Assembly: GCA_045633565.1 (NCBI GenBank) | Contig: JAZQYO010000030.1 | Location: 1 to 64,000, forward strand | Direction: 5' to 3' | Origin: RGIG7450 sp045633565 | Lineage (GTDB): Bacteria > Bacillota > Clostridia > RUG12999 | DNA length: 64,000 nt | Shown: in pieces, positions 36,259 through 45,527 of the stretch | Numbering within the stretch: position 1 is the first letter of the stretch | Layout: every line of letters starts with the position of its first letter | Position numbers and translations under genes: made by a program | The notes under the pieces: generated by a model | Database searches by the model: none | Told to the model about the DNA's origin: nothing | What the model saw: only the letters and a program-made list of their open reading frames with translations

Positions 36259-36669
36259 ATGATTAAGTTTATAGTTGGGAAAAAAGGCACAGGTAAAACC
36301 AATAAGCTTATCGCAGAAGTTAATGAAGCAGTAAAGACCGATAAAGGTCATTTGGTATTTATAAATGATACAAGCAGACACATGTTTGATCTTGATTCTA
36401 AAGTAAGACTGGTAGATACACAGGAATATGCAATCAAAAATTATGATGCTCTTTACGGAATGATCTGCGGCATTTTATCTCAGGACTACGACATTTCCAC
36501 AATTTTTGTTGACAGTGTTACAAAAATTGTTAAAGGCGGAGATATTAACGCAGCGGAAGATGTGTTTGCAGGTATTGCTGATGTTTGTGAAAAACATGGC
36601 GTTGGCATGACAATTACTGCAAGTATTGACGAAAGCGAAGTTCCGGCGTACATGAAAAAATATCTTTAA
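36259..36669 (+). CDS. Small P-loop NTPase-like protein, unknown
   Basis: 136 residues from ATG 36259 (RBS AAAGGGGGC). The N-terminal VGKKGTGKTNKL (about 6-17) is a Walker A motif. Hydrophobic strand plus Asp in TIFVDSVTKI (about 94-103) is a possible Walker B, and TITASID (about 122-128) sits where a sensor-type Ser/Thr would be. The protein has only the core of a RecA/ABC-like fold and no recognition domain, so it is about the smallest possible P-loop unit. It has its own promoter, between pgi and thrC. No family recognised; ATP binding is inferred. Confidence 0.8.
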   Translation: MIKFIVGKKGTGKTNKLIAEVNEAVKTDKGHLVFINDTSRHMFDLDSKVRLVDTQEYAIKNYDALYGMICGILSQDYDISTIFVDSVTKIVKGGDINAAEDVFAGIADVCEKHGVGMTITASIDESEVPAYMKKYL

Positions 36670-36709
36670 TGTACACTTGGAATCTTCTGCAGTAGTGCAT
36701 AAGAAAATC

Positions 36710-36740
36710 GGGCTGCAGCACCAGGTGTTGCAGCCTTATT
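36710..36740 (+). terminator. Hairpin between the P-loop gene and thrC
   Basis: GGCTGCAGCACC and GGTGTTGCAGCC form a near-perfect stem, with TTATTTAAA after it. The U tract is poor, so this is a probable but not strong terminator. Confidence 0.55.
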
Positions 36741-36761
36741 TAAATGAGTGAGGTTATAATG

Positions 36762-38234
36762 ATGAATTATAAAAGTACAAGAGGCAAAGCGGCAGAGGTA
36801 GAAGCTGCTCAGGCAATAGTTAAAGGGATTGCTGAGGACGGCGGTCTTTTTGTGCCCGAAACTATTCCGGCGATATCAAAGGCGGATTTTGATGCCATGA
36901 TTAATGAGGATTACCGCACAAGAGCCGAGAAAATTTTTGCAATGTATCTGACAGATTTTACCGCAGAGGAAATAAAAGACTGCGTAAATAAAGCATACAG
37001 CATAGAAAAATTCGGTTCTGACAATGCTGCTCCTATACATAAACTTGATGACGATAAATATATTCTTGAGCTTTGGCACGGACCTACCTGTGCATTTAAA
37101 GATATGGCACTTCAGATTTTGCCCCATCTTCTGACAAAATCAATGAAAAAAACAGGTGTGGACAAAGAGGTTGTTATTCTTGTTGCAACATCCGGTGATA
37201 CCGGTAAAGCGGCTCTTGAGGGTTTCTGCGATGTTGAGGGAACAAAAATCATGGTATTTTTCCCCAACGATGGTGTAAGTAATATCCAGAAACTTCAGAT
37301 GGTTACACAAAAAGGCGAAAATGTTAACGTTATGAGCGTTTTTGGTAACTTTGACGATGCGCAAAACGGCGTTAAACAGATTTTCGGTGACAAGGATTTT
37401 GCAGAAAAAATTGCCGAAAAAGGCTATCAGCTTTCTTCTGCAAACTCCATTAACTGGGGCAGACTTCTGCCACAGATTGTTTACTATGTTTCTGCATATT
37501 GCGACATGGTAAAAATGGGGGACATCAGTTTTGGTGAAAAGGTAAATGTTTGTGTGCCTACGGGCAACTTCGGTAACATTTTAGCGGCATGGTATGCAAA
37601 AGCTATGGGTCTGCCGATTGGTAAACTCATCTGTGCATCAAATGAAAATAATGTACTTACTGATTTTATAAATGACGGCATATACGACAGAAACAGAAAC
37701 TTTAAAACAACAATTTCACCGTCTATGGATATTCTCATTTCCTCTAACCTTGAAAGACTTTTATATAACCTTTCTGATGCTGAGACTGTTGCAGGGTACA
37801 TGCAACAGCTTAAAGAAACCGGAAAATATGAGGTTTCTTCAGAGATTAGAAAAGCAGTTTCAGATTTGTTTGAAGCAGGATATGTAGACGACAAGCAGAC
37901 AAAGGCTGAAATTAAAAAGATTTGGGAAAAATACGGCTATCTTATTGATACACATACGGCAGTTGCAGTTGCTGTTAATGAAAAATTGTCAGACGGCACA
38001 AAAACAATTATTGCGTCAACAGCAAATCCGTTTAAGTTTAACGGAAGTGTGTATGAGGCACTAAGTGGCAATGCAGACATAGCAGACGAATTTGAAATTT
38101 TAGACAGGCTTTCAGCAATGACTGAAAATGAGGTTCCGGCGTCTTTAGCAGAACTTAAAACAAAAGCGTCTCGCTTTAATTCCTGTTGCAAAAAAGAAGA
38201 TATGGAAAACTGTGTTGCAGAGTTTTTAGCTTAA
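36762..38234 (+). CDS. thrC: Threonine synthase
   Basis: 490 residues from ATG 36762, with GAGG 8 bases upstream; ATGs at 36744 and 36759 are in frame but badly placed relative to it. The PLP enzyme converts O-phosphohomoserine to threonine. The N-terminal YKSTRGKAA and GGLFVPE blocks, PLP lysine in PTCAFKDMALQ (about 107-117), VATSGDTGKAA (about 141-151) and phosphate-binding GNFGNILA (about 268-275) are seen. Length fits the long (E. coli/yeast-type) class rather than the short Bacillus ThrC. Monocistronic; homoserine genes are not nearby. Confidence 0.96.
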   Translation: MNYKSTRGKAAEVEAAQAIVKGIAEDGGLFVPETIPAISKADFDAMINEDYRTRAEKIFAMYLTDFTAEEIKDCVNKAYSIEKFGSDNAAPIHKLDDDKYILELWHGPTCAFKDMALQILPHLLTKSMKKTGVDKEVVILVATSGDTGKAALEGFCDVEGTKIMVFFPNDGVSNIQKLQMVTQKGENVNVMSVFGNFDDAQNGVKQIFGDKDFAEKIAEKGYQLSSANSINWGRLLPQIVYYVSAYCDMVKMGDISFGEKVNVCVPTGNFGNILAAWYAKAMGLPIGKLICASNENNVLTDFINDGIYDRNRNFKTTISPSMDILISSNLERLLYNLSDAETVAGYMQQLKETGKYEVSSEIRKAVSDLFEAGYVDDKQTKAEIKKIWEKYGYLIDTHTAVAVAVNEKLSDGTKTIIASTANPFKFNGSVYEALSGNADIADEFEILDRLSAMTENEVPASLAELKTKASRFNSCCKKEDMENCVAEFLA

Positions 38235-38240
38235 AGAATA

Positions 38241-38278
38241 ACTGCTCCGGAAGGAATCCCAGCCGGAGCAGTATTTAT
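38241..38278. terminator. Terminator after thrC
   Basis: ACTGCTCCGG (38241-38250) pairs with CCGGAGCAGT (38263-38272) around a 12-base loop, followed by ATTTAT. It also lies just behind the stop of the minus-strand DUF1540 gene. Confidence 0.65.
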
Positions 38279-38290
38279 ACGGTCTGAGCG

Positions 38291-38464
38291 TCAGTCCTTA
38301 AGCTCAAAAGTGGAGCAGTTTGTTTCGCTTTTTTTAGTAGCGGACTGGCAGTCAACCTTAATCTGGCTTGCAGTACAGCAGTTGTCGGTAGTATGGTAAG
38401 TGCAATTTGCAACACTGCAATAGATGCCGTCAAGTTTATCACGGCATGAGTTACAAGGTGACAT
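38291..38464 (-). CDS. DUF1540 cysteine-rich small protein
   Basis: 57 residues from ATG 38464 with a perfect RBS (AAGGAGGT, 8-base spacing). It contains eight cysteines. The order IYCSVANCTYH (about 14-24), CCTASQIKVDC (about 29-39) and ETNCSTFELKD at the end is the DUF1540 pattern (two spaced Cys, YH, C-A-xxI-x-V, T-x-C-x-T-F). DUF1540 proteins are small, probably metal- or disulfide-bearing, of unknown function and widespread in spore-forming Clostridia. The gene lies alone on the minus strand between thrC and the metallophosphoesterase gene. Confidence 0.88.
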   Translation of the reverse strand: MSPCNSCRDKLDGIYCSVANCTYHTTDNCCTASQIKVDCQSATKKSETNCSTFELKD

Positions 38465-38600
38465 AAACTGTTACCTCCTTAATAATAATACGCACCTTTA
38501 AAATGCAATGTTATAATTCCCGCAAAACCATCTGTTTATGCGTAGTTTTATGATTGAAATTTTTTGAATTTTTTTGGCTCAATAAGAAAGAGGTTGTTTT

Positions 38601-39296
38601 ATGGCACTGTACGCAATGGCTGATTTGCACTTAAGCCTTGGCATAAAGGACAAGCCAATGGATATTTTCGGTGCAGGCTGGCAGAATTATATGGAAAAAA
38701 TTGAAAATTGCTGCAAATCAGTGCTGAATGAAAATGACGTGCTTTTACTTGCAGGTGACCTTTCGTGGGCAACCTATATGGAACAGGCGACTGCAGATTT
38801 TGAGTTTGTTGAAGCACTGCCCGGCAGGAAGATTATTTCCAAAGGGAATCATGACTACTGGTGGGATACGGTAACAAAACTTAATAAATATAAAAATGAA
38901 AAAGGTTTTGAAAGGGTGGAGTTTCTTCATAACAACTTTTTTGTTTATGAGGACTACGCAATCTGCGGCAGTCGCGGATGGATATATTCTTCCTCTCAGG
39001 AGGATATAAAGATTTATGACAGAGAACTTTCGCGGCTTGTTCTGTCGCTTGAGGCAGCGGAAAAAGCCGGTTACAATAAAAAAATTGTGATGACACATTT
39101 TCCGCCACTTGTAGCACTGGAAGCAGGTGATGGGAGGATGATAGACATAATGAAAAAATATGGCGTGGAGCAGTGTGTTTACGGTCATCTTCATAATATA
39201 AACCCAAACGAAAATCATACAACAACCATAAGCGGAATTAAATTTCGTCTTGTAGCGGCAGATTATCTTGAATTTAACCCTGTAAGGATTCTATAA
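38601..39296 (+). CDS. Metallophosphoesterase, calcineurin-like
   Basis: 231 residues, cytoplasmic. The two-metal phosphoesterase motifs are in order: MADLHLSLG (about 6-14), LLAGDLSWA (about 49-57), KGNHDYWW (about 80-87), MTHFPPL (about 170-176) and VYGHLHN (about 193-199). This YmdB-distant, Ser/Thr-phosphatase-like subgroup is common in Firmicutes without a fixed substrate. The RBS is AGAGG. pgsA follows 19 bases after its stop, suggesting co-transcription. Confidence 0.88.
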   Translation: MALYAMADLHLSLGIKDKPMDIFGAGWQNYMEKIENCCKSVLNENDVLLLAGDLSWATYMEQATADFEFVEALPGRKIISKGNHDYWWDTVTKLNKYKNEKGFERVEFLHNNFFVYEDYAICGSRGWIYSSSQEDIKIYDRELSRLVLSLEAAEKAGYNKKIVMTHFPPLVALEAGDGRMIDIMKKYGVEQCVYGHLHNINPNENHTTTISGIKFRLVAADYLEFNPVRIL

Positions 39297-39315
39297 CTAT
39301 CGGAGGAACTTGAAA

Positions 39316-39849
39316 ATGAAGAAAATACCGAATATTCTGACGGTCATCAGACTGCTGATGGTACCGCTTTTTTGGTGGATGTACTTCCGCAATCCTACTT
39401 ATGGCGGAATAGTTTTCATTGCGGCCTGTCTGACCGATGTTGTAGACGGATTTCTTGCCAGAAAACTTGATGCAATTACAAAATTTGGTATGCTGGCAGA
39501 CCCGCTTGCAGATAAACTGATGCAAATCAGTGCGGTCACATGTCTGTTTATTTCGGGGATTTTCCCACAGTGGATTGTGACGGTACTTATAATGAAAGAG
39601 CTTATTATGATTATAAGTGCATCGTTCCTGTTTAAAAAAGACATTGTGATACCTGCTAACAAAGTGGGCAAAGGTGCAACGGTGCTACTGTCTGTCATGG
39701 TAGTTTATTTTATGTTCTTTAGTGACGTAAGCCCCAAATCAAGTGAGATTATTTCCGTATTTCTCGGAATAATTGCATTTTTTGTTCTTGTTTCCTATCT
39801 GCTTTTGATGATAAAAAATTTAGTGAAGAAAAATGAGGGACAACGATAG
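39316..39849 (+). CDS. pgsA: CDP-diacylglycerol-glycerol-3-phosphate 3-phosphatidyltransferase
   Basis: 177 residues from ATG 39316 (RBS CGGAGG). An integral membrane enzyme making phosphatidylglycerol phosphate. The start IPNILTVIRLLMVP is the PgsA signature, and the CDP-alcohol transferase motif DGFLARKLDAITKFGMLADPLADK spans about 49-72 (D-G-x2-A-R-x8-G-x3-D-x3-D form). Hydrophobic segments follow to the end. The stop codon lies inside the terminator hairpin. Confidence 0.93.
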   Translation: MKKIPNILTVIRLLMVPLFWWMYFRNPTYGGIVFIAACLTDVVDGFLARKLDAITKFGMLADPLADKLMQISAVTCLFISGIFPQWIVTVLIMKELIMIISASFLFKKDIVIPANKVGKGATVLLSVMVVYFMFFSDVSPKSSEIISVFLGIIAFFVLVSYLLLMIKNLVKKNEGQR

Positions 39850-39867
39850 TTGTCCCTTTAGTTTTGC
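39834..39867. terminator. Terminator overlapping the pgsA stop codon
   Basis: AGGGACAAC (39836-39844) pairs with GTTGTCCCT (39849-39857) around GATA, then TTTAGTTTT. The TAG stop is at 39847-39849. It faces the end of the convergent apbE operon at 39858. Confidence 0.8.
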
Positions 39868-40844
39868 AATTTATAGTTTACTCCTTCGGTAGCGATTACG
39901 CCGCCGTCTTTTTTTATTATAATCGCGTCTACGTTATGTGCCCCGGCTATTTCCATGCCTTTTTCACTTCCTACCGCAAAAATTGCAGTGGAAAGGGCAT
40001 CAGCAAGTGTTCCGTCCGGTGAAATTACGGTTGCGGAAGCAACATCACTATCAGTAGGATAGCCTGTTTTTGGCGAAAGAATATGGTGATAAACTTTCCC
40101 TTCATGCTCAAAATACCTTTGATATCCACCGGATGTTATGATGTTGGTATTTTGGGCATCAACGGTCAGATAAATCTCGCCCGGAGAAAAAGGATTTACA
40201 ATGCCAACCGTCCAGGGTTTTCCGTTTTTAGAGCCTATGAGACACACGTTTCCACCTAAGTTTACAATTCCGCTTTTGATTCCGTATGTGCTTGTAATTT
40301 CACGCACCTTGTCTGCAGCAAAACCTTTTAAAACTCCGCCAAAATCAACCGAAACTTCGGTTTTTGTAAGTGTGTTTCCGTTAAGCTTTAGTTTATTGTA
40401 CCCGGTTTTTTCAAGTGCCGGGAGAATATCATCATCCTGAGGGGGAGTGGATGCATTTTTCACATCCCATAAATCGGACAGAGCCGACAGAGTTATATCA
40501 AAAGCGCCGTCGGTAGATTTGCTGATTTTCAGGCACCGACCGATTAAATCCGCCATTTCAACTGTCACAGACATTGTTTCGCCCGGAGAAAGACTGTTAA
40601 AAGCAGAGATGCCGGAACTTTGGTATTTACTGTATGTTTTTTCCATGCCGGACAGAGCAGAAGCAATTTCATCTGCTGCAACATCTGAATTTTTTCCGGA
40701 TATAGATATGTCTGCAACGGTATCAAAAACAAAAAGAGTGCGCTCGGTGTTTCTTGGGCTGTTTGTAAGCAGAAAAGTAAAAACTACTATTGCGGCAAAA
40801 ACCAAAATTGAAATTATGCGGATGTTTTTTGTCAAAAAATTCAT
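39858..40844 (-). CDS. apbE: FAD:protein FMN transferase (ApbE family)
   Basis: 328 residues with an N-terminal membrane anchor (about 8-28) and no lipobox cysteine, so a signal-anchored extracytoplasmic enzyme. ApbE attaches FMN to a Thr/Ser of target proteins such as Rnf/Nqr subunits and other flavoproteins. Family blocks: VFDTVADISISG (about 39-50), DFGGVLKGFAADKV (about 168-181), GGYQRYFEHEGKVYHHILSPKTG (seen as GGYQRYF then HHILSPKTGYP), and the metal-site TLADALSTAIFA (about 284-295). It overlaps the dus stop by 4 bases and ends a seven-gene operon. No Rnf or NqrC targets are in the window. Confidence 0.93.
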   Translation of the reverse strand: MNFLTKNIRIISILVFAAIVVFTFLLTNSPRNTERTLFVFDTVADISISGKNSDVAADEIASALSGMEKTYSKYQSSGISAFNSLSPGETMSVTVEMADLIGRCLKISKSTDGAFDITLSALSDLWDVKNASTPPQDDDILPALEKTGYNKLKLNGNTLTKTEVSVDFGGVLKGFAADKVREITSTYGIKSGIVNLGGNVCLIGSKNGKPWTVGIVNPFSPGEIYLTVDAQNTNIITSGGYQRYFEHEGKVYHHILSPKTGYPTDSDVASATVISPDGTLADALSTAIFAVGSEKGMEIAGAHNVDAIIIKKDGGVIATEGVNYKLQN

Positions 40845-41803
40845 AATTCACACCATCCGTCCAGAATGAATTTAACTTCAGAGAGAGTGCATGCACGGGT
40901 AAGTTCATTTTTCAGCTTTGATGCGCCACGCAAACCTTTGACATACCATGAAAGATGCGCACGGGCTTGCCTTATACCATTTTGCTCACCTGCATATTCG
41001 GCGAGCTTTGAAGCATGATAATATGCCATTTCAAGCCGCTTTTTGGTTGACGGTGGAGCGTAGGGCGTGCCGGAAATGGCATGGTTACACTCATCAATCA
41101 GCCAGGGGTTGCCAAGCATTCCACGGGCGACCATAACATAATCACAACCCGTTTCATTCAGCATATTTACTGCATCCTCACCGCAGAAAATATCACCATT
41201 TCCAATGACAGGGACTTTAACCGCCTTTTTAACCTCGCTGATAATAGTCCAATCGGCTTTTCCGCTGTAATATTGCTCACGTGTTCTGCCGTGAACGGCT
41301 ATCATATCACACCCATTTATCTCTAAGATTTTTGCAACCTCTATAGCATTGATGGTATATGCAGTAAAACCTGAACGGATTTTAGCCGTAACAGGCAAAT
41401 TTACCGATTTTTTAACGGCAGACATAATTTCACCGATAAGCTTTGGGTTTTTGAGTAGTGCCGACCCTTCGCAGTTGCTGACAATTTTCGGAACGGGACA
41501 GCCCATATTTATGTCAATAAAAGCGGCATCTGTCTGCTCTGAAACAATTCTTGCGGCTTCTGCCATAATATCAGGCTCACTGCCGAAAATCTGAATGCCG
41601 ACAGGCTGCTCACACGGGTCAATATTTGTAAGCCGATAGGTCTTTTTATCATTATAGCAAAGCGCTTTCGCACTTACCATTTCGGTATACAAAAGCGCCG
41701 CACCAAACGATTTTAAAATTTTTCTGTAGGGCAGGTCGGTCACTCCTGCAAGAGGAGCAGCAAAAACCTTGCCTTTTATAGAATCAAAAAAATCAGTTTT
41801 CAT
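40841..41803 (-). CDS. dusB: tRNA-dihydrouridine synthase
   Basis: 320 residues from ATG 41803, inside the last codons of prfA; no Shine-Dalgarno is visible, so translational coupling is likely. An FMN enzyme reducing uridine in the tRNA D-loop. [14 protein letters not shown] (about 15-28), [11 protein letters not shown] with the catalytic Cys (about 94-104), TAKIRSGF (about 138-145), [11 protein letters not shown] (about 168-178) and VIGNGDIF (about 199-206) are the Dus blocks. It fits the DusB group common in Firmicutes. The end ([11 protein letters not shown]) is normal. Confidence 0.93.
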   Translation of the reverse strand: MKTDFFDSIKGKVFAAPLAGVTDLPYRKILKSFGAALLYTEMVSAKALCYNDKKTYRLTNIDPCEQPVGIQIFGSEPDIMAEAARIVSEQTDAAFIDINMGCPVPKIVSNCEGSALLKNPKLIGEIMSAVKKSVNLPVTAKIRSGFTAYTINAIEVAKILEINGCDMIAVHGRTREQYYSGKADWTIISEVKKAVKVPVIGNGDIFCGEDAVNMLNETGCDYVMVARGMLGNPWLIDECNHAISGTPYAPPSTKKRLEMAYYHASKLAEYAGEQNGIRQARAHLSWYVKGLRGASKLKNELTRACTLSEVKFILDGWCEL

Positions 41804-42863
41804 TGTTTTTGAGTTTTTCGCTCTGATCTGCAGCTGTAAGTGCCTCAATCAGCTCGGTAATATCTCCGTTTAATATTTGTTCAAGCTTGTGCAGGGTGAG
41901 CCCGATGCGGTGGTCGGTAACACGTCCCTGAGGATAGTTATATGTTCTTATTCGTTCGCTCCGGTCACCTGTACCTACCTGGGATTTTCTCTCGCTTGCA
42001 AGCTCTTCGAACTTTTTGCGTTCCTGTTCTTCATAAAGCTTGGTGCGGAGGACTTTCATTGCCGCATCCTTATTCTGATGCTGGCTTCGCTCCGACTGGC
42101 AGGCAACCACTATGCCTGTGGGAATGTGAGTAATACGAACAGCAGATTCTGTCTTATTAACGTGCTGACCGCCTGCACCGCTTGCACGGTAAACGTCAAT
42201 CCTGAGGTCTGCAGGGTTGATTTCAATATCAACATTTTCGTCAGCTTCAGGGAGAACCGCAACCGTAACGGTAGAGGTGTGAATACGGCCGGAGGACTCG
42301 GTGTCGGGAACACGCTGAACACGGTGAACGCCGCTTTCAAATTTAAGCTTACTGTATGCGCCCCTGCCCGAAACCTGGAAAACAACTTCCTTAAAACCAC
42401 CAAGACCTGTTTCGTTACAGTCGAGCAGCTCGGTTTTAAAACGGTTTGATTCGGCATACATAGAGTACATTCTGTAAAGCACATACGCAAAGAGTGCTGC
42501 CTCGTCTCCACCTGCGCCGGCACGTATTTCCATAATAACGTTTTTTTCGTCGTTGGGGTCTTTGGGAAGAAGCAGGATTTTCAGATTGTTTTCCGATTCT
42601 TCGATAATTTCTTTGGATTCCTCAATGGTGAGTTCAGCAAGTTCTTTAAGTTCCTTGTCGCCGCTTGCGATAATTTCTTTTGCCTCAGCAATGTCCTCCT
42701 TTGCTTTTTTGTACTTTTTGTACTCCTCAACAATTGGGGTAATGTCTGAAAGTTCTTTGCAAAGTTTGCTCCACAGAGCATTGTCAGCAATTACTTCAGG
42801 GTCACTTACGCTTTTGTTAAGCTCAGCAAATCGTCCTTCAATAAAGTCAAGTTTGTCAAACAT
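41793..42863 (-). CDS. prfA: Peptide chain release factor 1
   Basis: 356 residues, full length. RF1 reads UAA and UAG stop codons and releases the nascent peptide. The GGQ loop [12 protein letters not shown] (about 229-240) contains the Gln methylated by PrmC, whose gene is directly upstream. The codon-recognition PxT motif appears as [11 protein letters not shown] (about 184-194), with PDT rather than the common PAT/PVT. Later [21 protein letters not shown] is the RF1 signature. The start ATG 42863 shares one base with the prmC stop. Confidence 0.97.
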   Translation of the reverse strand: MFDKLDFIEGRFAELNKSVSDPEVIADNALWSKLCKELSDITPIVEEYKKYKKAKEDIAEAKEIIASGDKELKELAELTIEESKEIIEESENNLKILLLPKDPNDEKNVIMEIRAGAGGDEAALFAYVLYRMYSMYAESNRFKTELLDCNETGLGGFKEVVFQVSGRGAYSKLKFESGVHRVQRVPDTESSGRIHTSTVTVAVLPEADENVDIEINPADLRIDVYRASGAGGQHVNKTESAVRITHIPTGIVVACQSERSQHQNKDAAMKVLRTKLYEEQERKKFEELASERKSQVGTGDRSERIRTYNYPQGRVTDHRIGLTLHKLEQILNGDITELIEALTAADQSEKLKNNEN

Positions 42864-43699
42864 CAGTTTCTCCTTTTTAATATGCCGGTGACTATGCGGT
42901 CAATTCCGGCAAGGTCCTTTTTAATTTTTATGTCAGTAAAATTATTTTCCATCATATTTGCAACTGCATCGCCCTGACCAATGCCAATCTCAAAAATTAG
43001 CATACCACCGCCTTTTAGATTTTTGGGTGCAATTTTTGAAATCCAGCGGTAAAATGAAAGTCCGTCACTTCCACCGGCAAGTGCGGAGCGTGGTTCAAAA
43101 TCTGCAACATCAGGCGGTAGGGTGAGCATGTCCGCATCGGTTATATATGGCGGATTTGAAGTTAAAATGTCAAAACTTCCAAAAAAATCTTTATTTAGAA
43201 TATCACATACTTCAAATGATACTTTTCCGTCAAGACCGTGCTTTATTGCATTCTCCTGCGCGATGGATATCGCACCTTCAGAAATATCAACGCCGTGTGC
43301 ATGAATAGTTGCATTTTTTGCTGCAGCAATAGGAATACAACCACTGCCGGTACATAAATCTAGAAGCTTATCTTTGCCTGAAGAAAGAATTTCCTCAACA
43401 ATCATTTCGGTCTCGGGACGGGGAATAAGAGTATGCTCATTTACCTTAAAAGAAAGCCCAAAAAATTCTTTTTCGCCCGTAATATAGGCGATAGGCTTAT
43501 GCTGAGCACGCATCAAAACACAGCTTTCAAAAAGTTTTTCTTTGTCTTCATCAACTTGTTTATCCATATAAAGAATAACGTCCGAAATGCTGACTTTCAA
43601 AGTATGAGCAAGCAGAATTCTTGCCTCGCTCCGAGGATTGTCAGCAACATCTTTCAGTTTATCGGCACCCTGAAAAATCAGGTCTTTGATTTTTACCAT
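42863..43699 (-). CDS. prmC: Peptide chain release factor N5-glutamine methyltransferase
   Basis: 278 residues. Methylates the GGQ glutamine of RF1 and RF2. The methyltransferase motif [15 protein letters not shown] (about 112-125) and the catalytic NPPY in [12 protein letters not shown] (about 180-191) are intact, with the PrmC-specific N-terminal helices and LIPRPETE (about 92-99). ATG 43699 overlaps the DUF1385 stop by 7 bases. The DUF1385-prmC-prfA order is conserved in many Firmicutes. Confidence 0.96.
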   Translation of the reverse strand: MVKIKDLIFQGADKLKDVADNPRSEARILLAHTLKVSISDVILYMDKQVDEDKEKLFESCVLMRAQHKPIAYITGEKEFFGLSFKVNEHTLIPRPETEMIVEEILSSGKDKLLDLCTGSGCIPIAAAKNATIHAHGVDISEGAISIAQENAIKHGLDGKVSFEVCDILNKDFFGSFDILTSNPPYITDADMLTLPPDVADFEPRSALAGGSDGLSFYRWISKIAPKNLKGGGMLIFEIGIGQGDAVANMMENNFTDIKIKKDLAGIDRIVTGILKRRN

Positions 43700-44637
43700 G
43701 TGGCATCCTCTTTATTTTCGGGAATAACCTCTTTCATAGAGGCAATAGCAACTTCAATCTGCTCGTCGTCCGGCTCACGAGTGGTTATTTTCTGCAACCA
43801 AAGTCCCGGTTTTGTAAGCAGTGCTACGCATTTATTATTTGACCTGCCCGAGAACTTGAGAAACTCATAAGTGATACCCGCAATAACCGGAAGCATAAGG
43901 AGTTTCAGACCAATTCTGATGAGAAGGCTGTCCCAGGAAATAACAGAGAAAGCAAGTATGCTGATTATCATTACTTCAATTAAAAATGCGGTTCCGCATC
44001 TGGGGTGAAGTCTGGGTTGTGCTTTTACATTTTCAACGGTAAGTTCAAGCCCCTTTTCATAGCAGAAAATGGTTTTGTGTTCGGCGCCGTGATATTCAAA
44101 AACACGACGTATATCCTTTGCAAGGGAAGCAAGGTAAATATAAACCACAAAAATTACCATACGCACCACGCCTTCAATAAGGCTTTTTATAATATGGTTC
44201 TGGATAAATAAAGTGGCATATTTTGTTATGAAAGCAGGGAGAAGAACAAACAGTCCAACTGATAAAAACAGTGCAAGGACAAGTGAAACATAAACAACCG
44301 CATCCTTGCTGATGTGTTTTTCCAGCCAGGCGTCAAATTTTGACGGTTTGTATGTCGGGTCCTCCTCGCCCATATCGTAAAGCTCCGCAGAGAACATAAG
44401 AGTTCTTATACCTAAAACCATAGACTCGACAAAGTTTACAACTCCTCGGATGATGGGAAGTTTTAAAATTTTATATTTTTTTGTTACCGATGCTACAGGC
44501 TTTTTGTCAACAACAATTTCGCCACTAGATTTTCTGACGGCGACAGCCATGTTATCGGGACCTTTCATCATAACACCTTCAAGTACAGCCTGACCGCCAA
44601 TACTTGTTTTAAATGGTTTATTTTTTTTCATTTTCAT
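43693..44637 (-). CDS. DUF1385 family membrane protein
   Basis: 314 residues. The N-terminal SIGGQAVLEGVMMKGP (about 12-27) is the family start. Two pairs of hydrophobic segments (about 113-160 and 215-265) enclose the EYHGAEHKTIFCYE (about 187-200) and LHPRCGTAFL (about 216-225) blocks, whose His, Glu and Cys look like metal ligands. DUF1385 proteins are often labelled predicted metal-dependent enzymes; function unknown. Conserved neighbour of prmC-prfA in Firmicutes, usually behind rpmE, which is replaced here by an AraC regulator gene overlapping by 4 bases. Confidence 0.92.
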   Translation of the reverse strand: MKMKKNKPFKTSIGGQAVLEGVMMKGPDNMAVAVRKSSGEIVVDKKPVASVTKKYKILKLPIIRGVVNFVESMVLGIRTLMFSAELYDMGEEDPTYKPSKFDAWLEKHISKDAVVYVSLVLALFLSVGLFVLLPAFITKYATLFIQNHIIKSLIEGVVRMVIFVVYIYLASLAKDIRRVFEYHGAEHKTIFCYEKGLELTVENVKAQPRLHPRCGTAFLIEVMIISILAFSVISWDSLLIRIGLKLLMLPVIAGITYEFLKFSGRSNNKCVALLTKPGLWLQKITTREPDDEQIEVAIASMKEVIPENKEDATW

Positions 44638-45515
44638 TCTGCCTTTCGGTCGGGATTTTCGGCAGTCTGTTCTGCCGTGAGATTTTTCGAGTTTTTTCTG
44701 TATTTAAGCGGAGTTAAATTCTCCAGTCGTTTGAATGCATCGTTAAAACGCTGCTGACTTAAAAAACCAACCTTAAGAGCAATGTCGTTGATTTTCATAT
44801 CGGTTGAAGCAAGCAGCTCCTTGGCACGGTTTATCCGCACCTGAAGAATAAAGTTTTTGGGACTTATACCAAACCGGGCCTTAAAACAGTGGGAAAGATA
44901 GCTTTCACTCAGATAAACGTGGGTGGCAAGCTCACTGAGGCTTATGTGTTTGTGATAATTTTCGGTAATATAATCCCTGGCACGCATCATTGCGTCATTA
45001 ATACCTTTTTCGCCGGAAAAACCTGACGATGAGAGAATTTCTCTCGACAGATATACAAGCATTTCAAGAAGCAAAAGGTAGGCAAGAAAATCGTCCCATT
45101 TTTCGCGGTTCTGTCTTGCCCAGACAATGCGTTTTAAAGCATTTAAAACAGCGTTCTTGGGCCCGGGAGTGAGCACCATGTGCGGTCTTTGCTGAAGCTC
45201 GCTGATAATGTCTGCAAGCTCAGCAATGTCTGAAGGGAGATTCTCTGAAATATCTACCGTAAAACTCAGCACAAAAAATTCGCAGGCGCCGGAGGTAACG
45301 GTGAATTTGTGAGGCTGATGGGGCTTTATTATAACAATATTGTGAGGAAAAAGAGAAACTGTTTCCTCAGAAGTTTCAAAGTCGGCATTTCCTCTTTTTA
45401 AGTAAACAAGCTCAAAATGGTCATGCTCATGACCGGAGGATGACCAGCCTGCATCATGGGTTTTGACAAGAGAAACAACATTCAGCGGAAATGCGGAAAT
45501 ATTTGAACTGTCCAT
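44634..45515 (-). CDS. AraC family transcriptional regulator with cupin sensor
   Basis: 293 residues. N-terminal cupin (about 18-95): GHEHDHFELVYLKRG and IIKPHQPHKF carry the sugar-binding barrel strands. The C-terminal AraC HTH pair (about 190-280) has SLSELATHVYLSESYLS and HCFKARFGISPKNFI, then DIALKVGFLSQQRFNDAFKR. Such regulators usually answer to a carbohydrate and control glycan-use genes. Here it lies 12 bases behind a secreted subtilase gene and overlaps DUF1385, so it is co-transcribed with both. The end is rich in E and A and may be disordered. Confidence 0.9.
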   Translation of the reverse strand: MDSSNISAFPLNVVSLVKTHDAGWSSSGHEHDHFELVYLKRGNADFETSEETVSLFPHNIVIIKPHQPHKFTVTSGACEFFVLSFTVDISENLPSDIAELADIISELQQRPHMVLTPGPKNAVLNALKRIVWARQNREKWDDFLAYLLLLEMLVYLSREILSSSGFSGEKGINDAMMRARDYITENYHKHISLSELATHVYLSESYLSHCFKARFGISPKNFILQVRINRAKELLASTDMKINDIALKVGFLSQQRFNDAFKRLENLTPLKYRKNSKNLTAEQTAENPDRKAE

Positions 45516-45527
45516 AAAAAATCCTTT

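Noticed and set aside
38465..38600. Forespore sigma-F/G promoter for the DUF1540 gene
   Set aside because: GCAT-like and TATTATTA elements are present, but AT-rich sequence gives many such matches and none has convincing spacing.
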